In this document: piece after piece, positions 12,111 to 24,496 of the stretch
Position numbering within the stretch: position 1 is the stretch's first letter
Layout of the letters: each line of letters begins with the position of its first letter
Notes under the pieces: model-generated
What the model saw: only the letters and a program-made list of their open reading frames with translations
The model's database searches: none
What the model was told of the DNA's origin: nothing
Position numbers and translations under genes: made by a program
NCBI RefSeq assembly: GCF_000005505.3
Contig: NC_016131.3
Span: 43,857,355 to 43,921,354 of the forward strand
Direction: 5' to 3'
DNA: 64,000 bases
Source: Brachypodium distachyon
Lineage: Eukaryota > Streptophyta > Magnoliopsida > Poales > Poaceae

Positions 12111-13131
12111 CGGCGCTTTGCTTGCCGCTGCCGGGGACTGGACGCAAATGCGGGATCTCGAGGGATTGCGCGTTTCTGTAGCTCTGGACGAGGGGTACTA
12201 AAATGCGGGGAGGAACGCGGCCGGACGAGGGGTTTAAGGAAAGTTATTAGTTGGTGGGTGCCGTGTAAATTACTAGTGGAGGAGCAGTGACGAATCTGAT
12301 CTGGATTTGTATGGGCGCGTACTGCAAAGGGGCCGGCCTGTGTATTCTGGGAAGATCTCGAGTCTTAAGGGCTAAGTCAGCTAAGTCTAATCTAATGGAA
12401 ATGTGTAATTTTAGCGTAAATTGGGATGGTGCTGCAGTGGTCGTATACAGCTAATAGCTCCCCTCCATCTTAAAAAATGACATAAAAATGGTCCTAGATC
12501 ATCCAAGGAAGCGAGCGATCGAGTGGTGTCAGTGAAGGCATGTGTTCGGGTAGTAGTTCCTCCTCTCTTTTTTCTCGTTTTTTTGGTTCCTTCTCTTTTG
12601 GACTGCACTGGTTTGGATGGACATGAAAAAAACTGTCTACGGTCAAGTGCGCTGGGCTGCTCCAAGTGGCAGATCAAGAAGCGACCCGTTTAGTGGTCAA
12701 AAAAAAATAAAAAAAAAGAAGCGACCCGTTTATGCCATGGGCTCACGCACTTGACCTTTGGGCCTGGGCCATCCTGGGCCTTCCGAGACCGACCGACCGA
12801 ATGTTCCAGTCCCACTTGCCGGTCTCGCACGGCGCGGCGCCTGGCGCCCGCCCCAAGCGAAGCCCCTTCTTCCCTGCCGCGTGGCAACCGCCGGGAAAGC
12901 AAGCAAACCAGACCGGGCACCTCACCAAGACCTCACTTGTCCGCCCCCCGAAATCCACCACTCCGGCATGCACCGCTTCCCCCTCTCACCCAACCTCGAC
13001 CTAGTCCCAAACCGAAATCCTTCTCGATCCCAGCAGCAATCGAAGGAGGACGACGACGAAGCCGGGGTGTCCATGGTGACCTGACCCCCTCGACTGGTCC
13101 CTAAGATCGGCGCCGGTCGCGGAGAGCAGCG
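12111..13131. promoter_or_regulatory. Shared intergenic region of divergent annexin and TLDc genes
   Basis: About 1 kb separates two start codons that point away from each other, so both promoters and leaders must lie here. The right third is GC-rich, consistent with the TLDc 5' UTR. No clear TATA box was found for either gene. Confidence 0.55.
12676..12732. repeat. 17-bp direct repeat flanking an A-rich insert
   Basis: AAGAAGCGACCCGTTTA occurs at 12676-12692 and again at 12716-12732 with no mismatch. The 23 bases between them are GTGGTC followed by an A-rich run. This looks like a target-site duplication around the poly(A) stub of an extremely truncated retroposed sequence, or a slippage product. 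Confidence 0.7.
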
Positions 13132-16100
13132 ATGGGGTACCTGCCGTCGCTGGGCGGCAAGGCGGCGCACCTGGTGTCCGACCTCGCCACCGTCATCCTC
13201 AACCCCGTCTCCGGCCACGAGCGGGAGCCCTGCTCCTACCTCCCTGTGAGCAACCCCCCTCCCATCTCTTCCCTCTGTAGGTTTCGCCCTCCGCGACTCA
13301 ATTAGCCAATTCTTAGGGTTTATGGGTTGCGAGCAGAGAGATGACATCTGCATGTTTCTGTACTACGCGCCTACGCGGTGCCCCATTTCTTAGGATTTAT
13401 GGCCTCCTTTGCCGTTGTGCTGCTAATCGTGATGGCAGACTCAGTCTGCTAATCGTGATGACAGACTCAGTCACCCGTGTGATAAATTGTATCTGGATGT
13501 TTTAGGTTTGTTGTTCTCTAAACATAAACTTTTCAATTTGGAGTTGATCTCTATAAGTAAACTATAGTAATAGCGTGTGTCCGGCCAGCCAATCGATGGT
13601 TTTGGATTAATAAGTGATGTCTAATCCAGTTCTACTATAGGTATTTCGGAGAACCCTGAGAGAATTTTTTTTACTTAGATTGGTACCTGTTTTGCGTTTG
13701 CTGAACAGTGCTGTGTTGTGCTGAACTTATTTTATAATCTTCCGCGGGGAAATTAACATGGACATCAGCATTCTTTTGTTACCAAACAAAGAAATAGGTA
13801 AAACTGGTTGAAGCAGGTGGATTATCAATACAAAACGCAGCCTGATTGTCCATTTTAAGGTGTTACGGTATTTGGATTTGTCCGTTTAGAATTATTTGTT
13901 GCAATGAGTGACTGGCTAATGGCAGATCGTCAAGTGCCAAAGGCTATGGTTTAATGGGAAAAGATTATGATCCCCATCATGCTGTAACCTGTTAGGCTGT
14001 TTGTTTGTTGGAGAATGTATGTTTCCACTTTCCACTCCCTGGGTGAGCACCTCGGTGGGGATCAAACTCAGGGGACAATGCTTGTGCACCTCTTCACTCC
14101 ACTGCCCGCAAGTCATCCAAGTTTTGTTTGTATGATAGGTTTGTGAAACAAATAAACTTAACCTGGTTTATGACAAATTGTTTATGAGCAACTGGCACTA
14201 GAATGGGAAATACACACTGTTAATCATTTTATAGGTGCTTAAAGTTCATCTCTATCTTGTAGGAGGCCACTGAAGGGCAGGAAAATCTGTATGATTGTGA
14301 AGATTCTGAAATTCCTGGGCCAGATACATCTTCCTTCCGAGCATTTCTGATGTCATTCATGTCCTCATCAAGCTCCAGCAATGATTCGATGGAGATCATA
14401 CCTGAGCAGAATCTGGATATGGAATACCCAACTTTAACACCTGTTGGGAGGGGAAACAAGGAAAGGAAAGGGTTACTTAGTAGAGGCAAGCATTCTGTCG
14501 GGAAGATTTTTAGCAAGGCAGGTAGACTTGGTGGTTTCAGACAAAAACCCAGCCATGGCATTAAGAGTGAAATAGCAAGTCAAACAGAGTCAGTTTCTGT
14601 TGGTTTTGATCCTAAGAGATCAATGGAGTCTGCTTCAAATGATAAGTTGCCAACTATGTCTGAACCATCGATGCTTTTGTCAGAAACGATGCGAACTGTT
14701 CTTTATACATCTCTTCCTGTTCTTGTTCAAGGAAGGAAATGGATGTTGGTCTACAGGTTATCTCTCCAGACCAAATATGACCTCGTTATTATCATTTTGG
14801 CCAACATTTCATTCTTTGATGTCTACGTTCATAATGGTGCAGTACCTGGAGGCATGGAATATCATTGTCTACTCTGTATAGAAGGAGCATGCTTTGTGCT
14901 GGTGATTCACTTCTGGTATGCCGCATGCTGTGCTTTTGTGTAGCTTTCACGTTTCGCGCCCTTGAATGCAATGTAGTATTTTTATGTAGTATCAAATGCC
15001 ACATCATACATGATTTGTCCAGTACTCAAGTATCACTGCTAACTAACCGGTACATGATGCAACATCATGTCAATACAGCATTCTCCCAAAAAGTAAAGTC
15101 AGAACTACCCTCATTCCGGTGGTGCAAAGTCAAAAACCTGTAATATCATTTCACAGAACCAGATGTTTTCCATATTTTAAGATTACTAGTAAGATGCCCG
15201 TGCACTGCTACGGAATATAAGGAATAGTTGAGTATTATTTTCATTCGTGCTTTGCTACGGGATCCTAACACTCTCTTAAAGTATTTCATTCGGATCATTG
15301 ACATCATCTCAGATGTGATATTTTGACAATGAGGTAGTAATAAAATAAGCTGAGATATGACTTGAAACATGATGAGATATTTCGAGTAATCATCCGAGGT
15401 CATATATTTAACGGGTTAATTGTCAAATTACTGTCCCCAAGAGCAGAATGCCCTTGTAATTTCTTGAAGCAAACTGGTAGCTTCAATTTTGGGAGTGCTT
15501 AAAGACTATAGGTTAACACAAGGAAATAAGGAATTCAGTCCCTAAAATTTCAGCATAAATCTTTCACCACACGTCGACACGAAGTTCATATTGGTTTGCC
15601 AAATAGTTCACAGGAGATATCAAAAAGTTAAATGGATAGACTCCCAACACAGCTTGTATTGGTTTGAGTACAGACTCCCAATTCATCAAACAGATGCTTC
15701 AATACCAACCCTCGGTGCACATCCCATTCAACACCTTGAGTCTCTATTCCAGACATGGTGAAAAAAAAAAGCAAACTCTGTTTAGCCATCAGAGGCAAGT
15801 CCTGCAAGCAGCTCCATGCCATTGACGATTTTTAGTTGAGAATAAAGCAACTCGCCCTCCTATGTCCTGGTGGCACACAATGAAACTGTTATGTTATCAC
15901 AAAGCCGCTCCCGAATTGTCCTATTGCTGAGATGATGTTAGCCACAAACCGGGGAATAAAAAATTTACAACAGTCTATATTAACATATAAATACCCCTAT
16001 CAAACGGTTTATGCAAAAAAAATGCATTCTAGCAACTATGTGGTTCTTTGGCACTTTTGTAAGGCCGTGCTAACATAACCATTCATCAAAAGTCTTTTTC

Positions 16101-19100
16101 CCCAGGTTTCTGATCTGCACCCTCTGTGGTTCAGCGAGCACCTCCCTGACCCAACAACGGAAACATGATGAAAACATGTATAAACATGCCTCAAGTTTCA
16201 CTGAGCCTCCAATATTTTCCTAGCATTCACAGGGCAGTTTGGCCTTGTGGTATCCCTAGGAAATATAAGTGCAGTTTGTTAATCCCTATGTACCAAGGCA
16301 TGAGTTCCCCTCTGGCCTCTACAGACATAGCCATAGTTGAGTTTTAGTTAAGTTTCATTGAAGTGGATTAAAGAAAATCGATCTTCTTGTTTAGTTAATC
16401 AGTAATTGCCTCCTCGCCAAAAAAAATCTTTGTAATCTCATCATATAAACTAAACCAGATTACTTCATACCCTACAAATGACAAAAAAATAACATTCATG
16501 CCATATAATCCATATCGGAAAGTAGTGCTCCCTCCAGCCGGAATTACTTGTCGTTGATCTAGTACAACTTTGTACTAAATTTGAGACAAGTAATTACGGC
16601 CGGAGGGAGTATATCTGTTCTTCATGTCTTCAAAAACCAAACTAAAATGGGATGAATCAGTCACATGCACACACTCCTTTTACATTACCACGACTTTTCT
16701 CTGAAAATCTTGACCTCTCATTCAGCATGGAATTTTCCTTCATCAGGACCTGTTCTCTGCTAAATGATAGTCTGATATGCACAAAAGTTCTTTAACCTGT
16801 ACATATATTTCACGTTTGATATACATAATCAGGTTTCACAAGCAAGTCTTATCAAGTTTTATCTGACACACAACAGTTATGAGCTTTTTATGTAAAAGAT
16901 AGTTTGATTGTAAGCCAAAGAATTCATGTATTGTAGGATAGTTCTAAAGGATTTAGTGAATAGTGATAGCAATGCTTACCGGTTAATGAGTGAAGGAAGG
17001 CCATTCATCAAAAGTTGCATCCTAAATGATTTAAGATAGTAATGCTTACAAAAGCCACATGTGTTAGTCCTATCTTAACTGGTTAATTAACTCAAAAGAC
17101 TTTACATGAGAATTACATTTACAGGACTACCTAAAGCTATAGAGAAAAAAATATTACCCTGAGAAACGTTTCCATTGAAAATCAAATACTCCCTCCGTCC
17201 AACAAAAGATGTCTCAAGTTTCTCAAAATTTGAATGTATCTAGACATGACTTAGTGTATAGTGTATATATGCATTTAAATTTAGTCAAAGTTGAGACATC
17301 CTTTGTTGGACGGAGGGAGTAATAATTTACCTGCTATATGGCGGCAATGAGAAAAAATAAACCTGACAAATATTTTTCAATCAATTGCAGTTCAGACTGA
17401 GAAAACAACATTTGGTGAGCACCTAGAGCTTAAAAGGAATTAACTTCTATATCACTGCAGCTAGTAAGAACTTGACTTAGCAATATTAGGGCAGCCAAGC
17501 AAAGGATCAGACCTTTCACTGACGGAGGAGGCGGAAGCGGTGGCGAACTCACTTGCACCGGTGGTGGAGATGAGCCAGCTCAGTGGCTGCGTGTTCTTCC
17601 GCCGGGCGAGGGGCAGGGAGCCGGAGCCTGCTGCATCGGCACCTACCGAACGGCAACTCACCGGCGCCGGCGACCTCCCTTCTCCTCTCCCTGCTCGCTA
17701 CTCCTTCTTGGTCTGGTCAGGTCGGCGCCTGGAGGATCCTTGCCAGCTGCGTGGCCTTCTACAGATGAGAGAGGAGGGAGGCGCGGTGAGGGGAGGCTCC
17801 GGGTGAAGGGAGGCACATGCTGGGTTGGCTAGGGCAGAGGGAGACAGGGAGGCACCGCGAAGGGAGACCGGCGGCTGCCCAGGGGCGAGAACTCGGATCG
17901 GATGTGATTTGATAATGCTTGAATTCGGGATAGGGAGTGGAAGGCACGAAACGGAGCGCTGAGGGCAAAAAGGTCCCACATGTAAGAGAGGGAAAGGGTG
18001 GTGACGTACCGCCACCACCAAATGGCTCCTTTATAGGAGTTAAAGAGTTAAGATGTGTTATACGGTGGACCGTGGAAACGTTGATAATTCGCTTCCAATA
18101 CTATTCAGCCTGTCGAGAGATGCTAACTTGATTTTTATATTATCAACTAGCTAAATGCACGTGCATTGCAACATGATTAAAGTATATATTACATACATGA
18201 GTTGTTTTAAATATTTATGTGATCATATTTTCCAAATCTATGCTAAATAAGAGTTCTCCCAAAATATTTTATTTGAGAAAATAATTATCTCAAAAGTATA
18301 CGTCAAACCAATTAAATTATATTATAATCAAAAGATCGTGATATATATATGTACCACATTGAATGGGTGGCAATTAAGTGATGATCATCCATCAAGCTAA
18401 GGAGCAGTCTTGATACAACTCGAAAATCTGTACAAGTGTAAATATTATTCAAGTTAGTAAGTTACTACTTGGGTTGTGGAAACTTGAATCCCATGCCAGA
18501 ACTATCGTGAAACTATTTGTGCATGCCAAATTTCCCCCACACGATATGTTTGGTCCGAGTCTCCAAGCAGATGAGCACCAAACTTGCTTTGGTTGCATCT
18601 GACACTTTCCAGCAATGTTCTATCCAACATTGATCGTGTCTGCCTGTTCAAATATAGCTTACTTCGGCGATAGTACAATGTTTTATACTCCAACTTTTCT
18701 GTCTGCACAATCCAATGGAGTAAAGGTTCAGGTTGTTGGAAGCTCAAAACATGGCAGCATCCTATGAAGCTATGAACACAAGTTAGCTATATTTCTGGTT
18801 CCAATTTATGTGTGAGCAGCATAGACCAAAAAAATTGCCTCCCACGCGAACAAAAATAGAGGGAATGAATTGATAACATAGTTTTTCTACCTTCAGGCTT
18901 AGAGTGCCATTGGACATTGCAGATCTGGGAGTTTGTAGTTATAGAAATTGCTGTATCACATTGTAGGTACCGTATTTGTTTTGGTTAGGCATAGAGCTTC
19001 TCGTGATTTTCGTATAATCTGTTGCTGATGTCGACTTTCTAATTTGTGCTGTGACAGGTGGTTGGGGATAAACAGGGAGCAGTTTTTGGTGGTTTGGTCG

Positions 19101-20104
19101 AGGCCCCTTTGCAGCCGATCATTCAACGGAAGTATCAGGTTCCACTTCCACGTCTATTCTGATGATGTTTCTTGGATGTGTGTTATACCTTACAGGCTTA
19201 CACTGATTTGAGCTTACATTTAATCTTTCAGGGGAGCAACAACTGCTTCGTTTTCACCAATGTGGTTGGCCGGCCAGTTATATATCGTCCTACAGGTACT
19301 TCATTTATCTATTTTAATTGGATTTGCATGGGGGCATGGAAAACAGAAAATACACATTTTTTCTGCATTTGTCTCCATCTCTTTAACAACTAGGTGTTAA
19401 AACCTCTTGGGCGTCCTTTTTTATAAGTTGTTGTTGATCCAATTGTAATTGATGTTTCTCTAAAGAAAATGCTGTGGTAATATTGTTGTTCTATTACTGG
19501 GATCCATCGCATCTCTAGAAGTGACTATCAGTTGTCTTGCTCTTTGCCTTCCTTGCTTCCTTAGGATTACTGTTAAATTTTCAATTGCAGGTGCTAATAA
19601 GTATTTCACATTTTGCTCGCCCGATTATTTGGCAATGGGAGGTGGTGGTCACTTTGCACTGTATCTCGATGAAGACCTGTAATCTCTATCCTTCCCTTAT
19701 TGTCACGCATAACTTCTATTTTCTGATTCATGTTATGTGTTAGTAAGCATGTGCCTTTTAAACTCTTTTTTTGAGTGTCTACCGAGTTAGCATTCTATAC
19801 CATATCTCACATGTGACATTCACTGTTCTGTTGATCTTTGCAGTCTGAATGGTTCAAGTTCCACCTCAGAGACATTTAACAATCCATGCCTATCACGGTC
19901 CCAGGACTTTGAAGTCAAACATATCGAGGTACATGATTATTATTATGCATATACTTTAATTCTTATCATTTATATTTCCTCAAGTGAGACTTGTTGAGAC
20001 TAATAACACGTCAAATGCAGTTGTGGGGCTTCGTCAATGCTTCTAAGTATGATGAGGTGCTCACGCTCTGCCGCACCGAGAAACCTGGAATTTGGAATTT
20101 GTGA
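13132..20104 (+). CDS. TLDc-domain protein, 360 aa, 8 exons
   Basis: TLDc proteins are linked to oxidative-stress protection, and some bind the V-ATPase; the role of the plant members is poorly known. Exons: 13132-13245, 14263-14756, 14843-14915, 19058-19138, 19232-19295, 19591-19678, 19844-19928, 20021-20104; the sum of 1083 nt is open and all borders are GT/AG. Residues 1-190 are low-complexity and Ser-rich with no named domain (start MGYLPSLGGKAAHLVSDL). The TLDc domain runs from about 195 to the end: WMLVYSTWRHGISLSTLYRR, GDKQGAVFGGL, FVFTN, FCSPDYLAMGGGGHFALYLD, and the terminal VKHIELWGF. Intron 3 is 4.1 kb and contains a Helitron with nested MITEs, yet the splice sites and frame are intact. 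Confidence 0.94.
16528..16609. mobile_element. Stowaway MITE inside the Helitron
   Basis: An 82-bp palindromic element with ends CTCCCTCCAGCCGGAATTAC and, reverse complemented, CTCCCTCCGGCCGTAATTAC. The right flank is TA (16610-16611); the left flank is TG, a mutated target copy. Confidence 0.85.
17189..17319. mobile_element. Stowaway MITE inside the Helitron
   Basis: A 131-bp element between TA duplications (17187-17188, 17320-17321). The ends CTCCCTCCGTCCAACAAA match perfectly in inverted orientation, pointing to a young copy. Confidence 0.95.
18147..18178 (-). mobile_element. 3' terminus of a second Helitron
   Basis: On the minus strand CATGTTGCAATGCACGTG forms a weak hairpin, followed by CATTTAG and CTAG, then T. 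This parallels the end of the Helitron at 15186, with more mutations. The 5' end, expected rightward within the intron, could not be placed, so only the terminus is annotated. Confidence 0.5.
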
Positions 20105-21849
20105 CTGTTCACGTTTCATAACTTTCTGAGCTCGTAGATACTTGAAGCCAGTCCATGCCGGTGACTTGTACAGTTTCGTAAGTACAGAAGTTTTAGATTG
20201 ACTGGAAGTTGTAAAGCAAAACGTCAGTAGGAAAACAGGTTCGCTAATGGATTCCTAGGTGAAACAAAAGCAACTTAGCCGCAAATATTGTCCTGTATTC
20301 TCTTGCCAATATTGTAGAAATAACTGCAGTTTTTTTTCTTTTTCGAACAGCAGTGAGGAATTTGTTATTTCGTTGTGGAATGGTCATTAGCACCTTTGGT
20401 CCTGCATGGGCATGGGCTAGCAAAATAAAAATAAATAATAAGTGTTGTGATTTGAGTCGATCATATTATTTCAGTCGACCCTACAATTGCTCATCTTGAT
20501 TCTGACATTTGTTAAATCTGATATCTTCTATATCTAAGTAGGAGGGACCCACTAATTGATTTCGCTTAACATGCAAGCATGTCATGTCATCACAGCATTA
20601 ATGTGTTCACACCTATTTAGTAAAAACTCATATATTTTGCACATCCATGTTATTTCATGTCAAGTTTCTACAATACAATTTCATCGTATGTTTTCAATTT
20701 TGGATAATCTTTCGTTGCTAAACAATTTGACTGAGGTATGTTAACTAAAAGTTTTCGCAACAACACGTGGGTTCTGGAAAAGGAGGGAGTTCTTTGTGTG
20801 GCCAGCGGTTGCCTCTCCTTTCTTTGTTTTCTTGCCCTGACGGCTGCCGCTCCCTACTCAGTGGTAGTCCTCTCGTTCTTGTTGACGATGATTCAGTGAA
20901 AAAAGATGTGACACCCTCGCCAACTCTCCTCGTGGAAGGAGCTCTCTCTGCGAGAACATGCGGGAAGAGTGCATAATGCTGTTCTCCATGAGAACATGTA
21001 GGAAATGGCGTATGGTGATCATTGATAGCGGTAAAGAAATACATATTGCTCATCTCGTGTTGTAAACATGTTTTCTTGAACTTGGACTCAGACACGCATA
21101 GTGTTTTTTTTTCTAGAATATGACACGCATAGTGTGGGATGCAAATACAGATGTTATTGTTCAAAAATAGTGAATTGATCAAGTATAGCTAGTTTTGGTA
21201 ATGAATATTTAGCCGGGTCTAACATAAAAACATAAAACCATGGACAACGTCATGCATAAATCAAGATGGGATTCCGTTATCTCGATAATGGAATCTGATC
21301 TTTAAAAAATAGATCAGCTATCATATAAGGTTCTAAAAAAACAACTAAAATTTTCCTCAAAAATAAAACAAGTAAATTAGAAGTTTACGAGCAAATTTTA
21401 TGCATGCATATATGGTTTCTATTTGTTATAGCGCCACATGAATGCTTAAGCCATTTGATAACATGTATAACATATAGGTAGTAACTAAATTTAAACAAAA
21501 ATATGAAATTAACCTAACGAATGCAGTTTCTCAAACAAATTTGTAGAAATACAACGTAATGAGAGACATGATTACATAGATCAACAGGGGACCTGGACTA
21601 CGTGGGTGGACTACCAAGTTAGCTTATCTTGGATAATTAAATAAAATAAATTATATTGATTACAATTTACAATACCTCAGAATCAGTCGATACAGACAGA
21701 TATTCTATCTCTTATGCTATTTTTTGGATGTCATTTCTCTAAATATAATTAAAATTCAGAAGTTTTTCGCATTTCGTTTGTTTGCTCGCCTAGAATACGG
21801 TGAGTTTTTTTTTAGTACAGTATAGAAGAGAGTGAGTTTAGATGATACT
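20105..21849. other. 3' flank of the TLDc gene and intergenic sequence
   Basis: Mostly AT-rich. A short coding-like patch (20767-20976, +, 69 codons, MGSGKGGSSLCGQRLPLLSL) stands out by its GC content but matches no family known to me. The rest shows no gene. Confidence 0.5.
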
Positions 21850-22192
21850 AGTTCTAAAATATAGAGCCCATCTGACCAGGTTAGACTGGCCCATGTATGG
21901 CCCACCTTACTTACGGCCATATCAGAAGTGCCGAACCCGCCGTCCTCGGCGCTGGCCGCCTCCCTCCCTCTCCGTTCCCCGCGCCGGAACCGTTGGCCTC
22001 TGCACCGGCCACCGCAGGCTTTGAGGAAGCCATGGTTCCTTGGTTTCTTTCTGGATATGGTGAAGAGGGAGCAGTATATGGCTGGGGAATGCGCCGGACT
22101 GCGACTGTGCACGTGCATGGAGGACCTTGTGAAGCCCTCCGCTCGCAGGAATTCAAGTCCACCGAATCCCTCCGAATGCATAAAAATAAGGT
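21850..22192 (+). other. GC-rich exon-like stretch, function unknown
   Basis: A GC-rich island within AT-rich flanks that stays open on the plus strand until a good donor site (AATAAG followed by GTAAGA at 22193). It could be the first exon of an unrecognised or decayed gene or a non-coding transcript. No following exon was identified. Confidence 0.25.
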
Positions 22193-24496
22193 AAGATACA
22201 ATATATTTTCATTTTGGTGGACGATTTTGGGGCAAATTAGTAGGGTAATATTTCGCCAAACTATAGCAATGTGCTCGGACTACTTCAACACTTCTGTAGA
22301 TTCGGCGATTCCCCTTATTATGCTTAGGAAAAAAATTATCTTGTTGGCATTGACTTGGCATTACGAGGTTATCATGATTCCCCTTCTGGCCTTCTGTGCA
22401 TGATTGGGTAGGGAGGAGATGTAGAGTTTTCTGTGCATTGGTTGGGCAGGGCAGGGAGGAAATATAATGTGATGTACACCGTCATATGATTGTCCTTTTG
22501 ACTTTCCACCATTCTAAAGATACACCAGCTCACCAGCGTGATGTATTATCTGTACACCATATCGTAGGTACTGGCTGCTAGTACATTATTTTAGACCAGC
22601 TCCTGCTTAGGCTGTGTATGGCAGGAAGCAGACTTTAGCATATTTCTGTGCCCACCGTTTTCTGTTCCATATAGGTTTCCCTGTGTCCAAATGGAACTTA
22701 AGAAATGATTTATTTTTATTTTTTACATTTTGACCCGAAGTCAACGGAATACAATTCTTAGGCTCAGCCTCAGACTTTAAAGAGGGTTGAATCAAATGAA
22801 ACATGACATGTTTGACAATTCGAGATACTATTGTTACTTGTATCATGTTCAAACTTCTAACATGAAAACAGAACTTGGGACAAGAATATTTCCAGAGCAA
22901 CTGCAAGTGCACTTATGATGATTTATTGTTTTGGACCATCAGCAGAGTTTACTTACGTAATTATCTTTGTATCATACCGGCAGACTAGCCTGGCTAGCTA
23001 CACTTAGTCACTTACCAGCGAAAGCAATTTATCTGATAGGATTGATCATGGCCTCTCTATTTTTTTTTCCAGTTCTACCAAACACGCAAGTTTAGGTGTA
23101 GGTGTAGTAGTTGGTGCCTATGACTAGATTTGTTTTTCATTTTTATCAGTGGCAGAGCAAACGTATTGCTCTGTCTAACATAGAGTGAGTAAATGCATTT
23201 GATCTTCTCTTCTAAACTTGTTTCCCTTGTTTTACTGATTTCCTTTCTGTTATTTGGCATTTTCAATATGAATAAAGTAGAGGCTCTAATTTTTTTTCTT
23301 CCACAAATCTTAAACAAGTATTATTACAAGTGAAGTAGTAGGTGATTGCAAATTGTACGCACAATATGCTTTAGATTTGAGCCTTTCACACATGGAAAAC
23401 ATATAAACACACATCTCAGTACTGATGTGAGTGTTAGGCATGCTACCTCTTTAAAAACATGTTTTGGCAGTCAATTTCTTGGAGGAAAAGGGTGCGGACT
23501 CTTACCTGCTCATAAGAAAGCATACTTTGCTCTAAGGCAATGATATGCTATCACTGACTGAAACATTTGCTAGTGATTCTTGAGGGAAGCTGATGATTGT
23601 GACAATCAAATATTACTAGTGACAGTAGCATGTCTTTCAACTACCTTTTTGGGTCTTTCCTGTAATTCCTACTTTTTTTGAGTCACTGTTGGTTGACATG
23701 ACAGATTTTAGTCAACCCTCTTAATACCTGACACAGCAAATCTCTTCTGCATGCTAGTATTTTTTTTTTAATTTATTGCTTGCACTCTGTGTAGAGGCTA
23801 TAGAAGATGGCCTCATCCATCCCTAGATCACCAAAGAGTAATTCAGGAAAAACATTTAGAACTTGCATAAAATGCAGCTAGGGAAGCATTTCTTTATATT
23901 ACGTCTGGCATAGGATAGATGGCCTCTAGTGTGGCAGCAGTCAGCAGTATTTTTCTTCATTTATGTTGTCACTCAAGCTATAGCTATACCCTCTGCATGC
24001 TAGTATTATTTATATTTTTTTAATTTTTTGCACTATGTGCATATATCTAGATGGCTTCGTTCATTCCTAGATACCAATGATTAATTCAGGAAAAGCATTT
24101 TTCTTTCTCGAGAAAATGCTAAAGCTTTGTGTCTTGACACATTGATAGAAAGGAAGTTATGTACACCATTGTATCAAAATTCAAAGGGGCCTCCAAGCAA
24201 TTAGGAAAACAATACTGCAGGAACTAAGATATGGTGGCACATAAAAAGGAAAAAGAGAGGCAAAACAATCCAAGCATGGGATATTTATGTAACAGTAGCC
24301 TTAGATGTACGTCCTGCAAAAAGAAAAAAACCTTATATGTACATGTATACACTCCATATGTGTAGGCTTGTTTACTATTTCTATCTGAGCCCACAAGTGC
24401 ATGCAAAAAGCAAAACAAAATACGTAAAATGTGGTAAAGGATAAGCCTAAAATCCAGAAAATGCAAGCCAAAGGCTATTCAAGCTATGCATTCAGG
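22193..24496. other. Intergenic, 3' flank of the MYB gene
   Basis: AT-rich with no coding signal. It contains an old local duplication (separate entry). The last few hundred bases are the MYB 3' UTR and flank. Confidence 0.55.
23746..24100. repeat. Diverged direct duplication (about 110 bp, offset about 245 bp)
   Basis: Segments 23746-23857 and 23991-24100 share the same order of blocks: CTGCATGCTAGTATT, a T-rich run, TTGCAC, AGATGGC, CCTAGAT and AATTCAGGAAAA-CATTT. The copies differ at many positions, so the duplication is old. Confidence 0.65.

Larger units (their letters stand above)
15186..18053 (-). mobile_element. Non-autonomous Helitron in TLDc intron 3
   Basis: Read on the minus strand, the element starts TCTTAACTCTTTAACTCC followed by TATAAAGGAG, and ends with the hairpin CCGTAGCAGTGCACGG a few bases before CTAG. 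It sits between A and T (plus-strand a15185 and t18054), the Helitron target preference. TC start, 3' hairpin and CTAG end at an A/T target together define a Helitron. No Rep/helicase frame is present, so it is non-autonomous. The 5' part (about 17500-18040) is GC-rich and promoter-like; other internal sequence resembles no gene I know. Two Stowaways are inserted within it. Confidence 0.75.

Noticed and set aside
14350..14943. 197-codon frame taken as a complete gene
   Set aside because: It runs through the exon 2 donor of the TLDc gene into intron sequence; only 14263-14756 is exon.
17698..18021. 107-codon minus-strand frame inside the Helitron
   Set aside because: Reads like a GC-rich untranslated leader with no domain; kept only as a promoter-like part of the Helitron.
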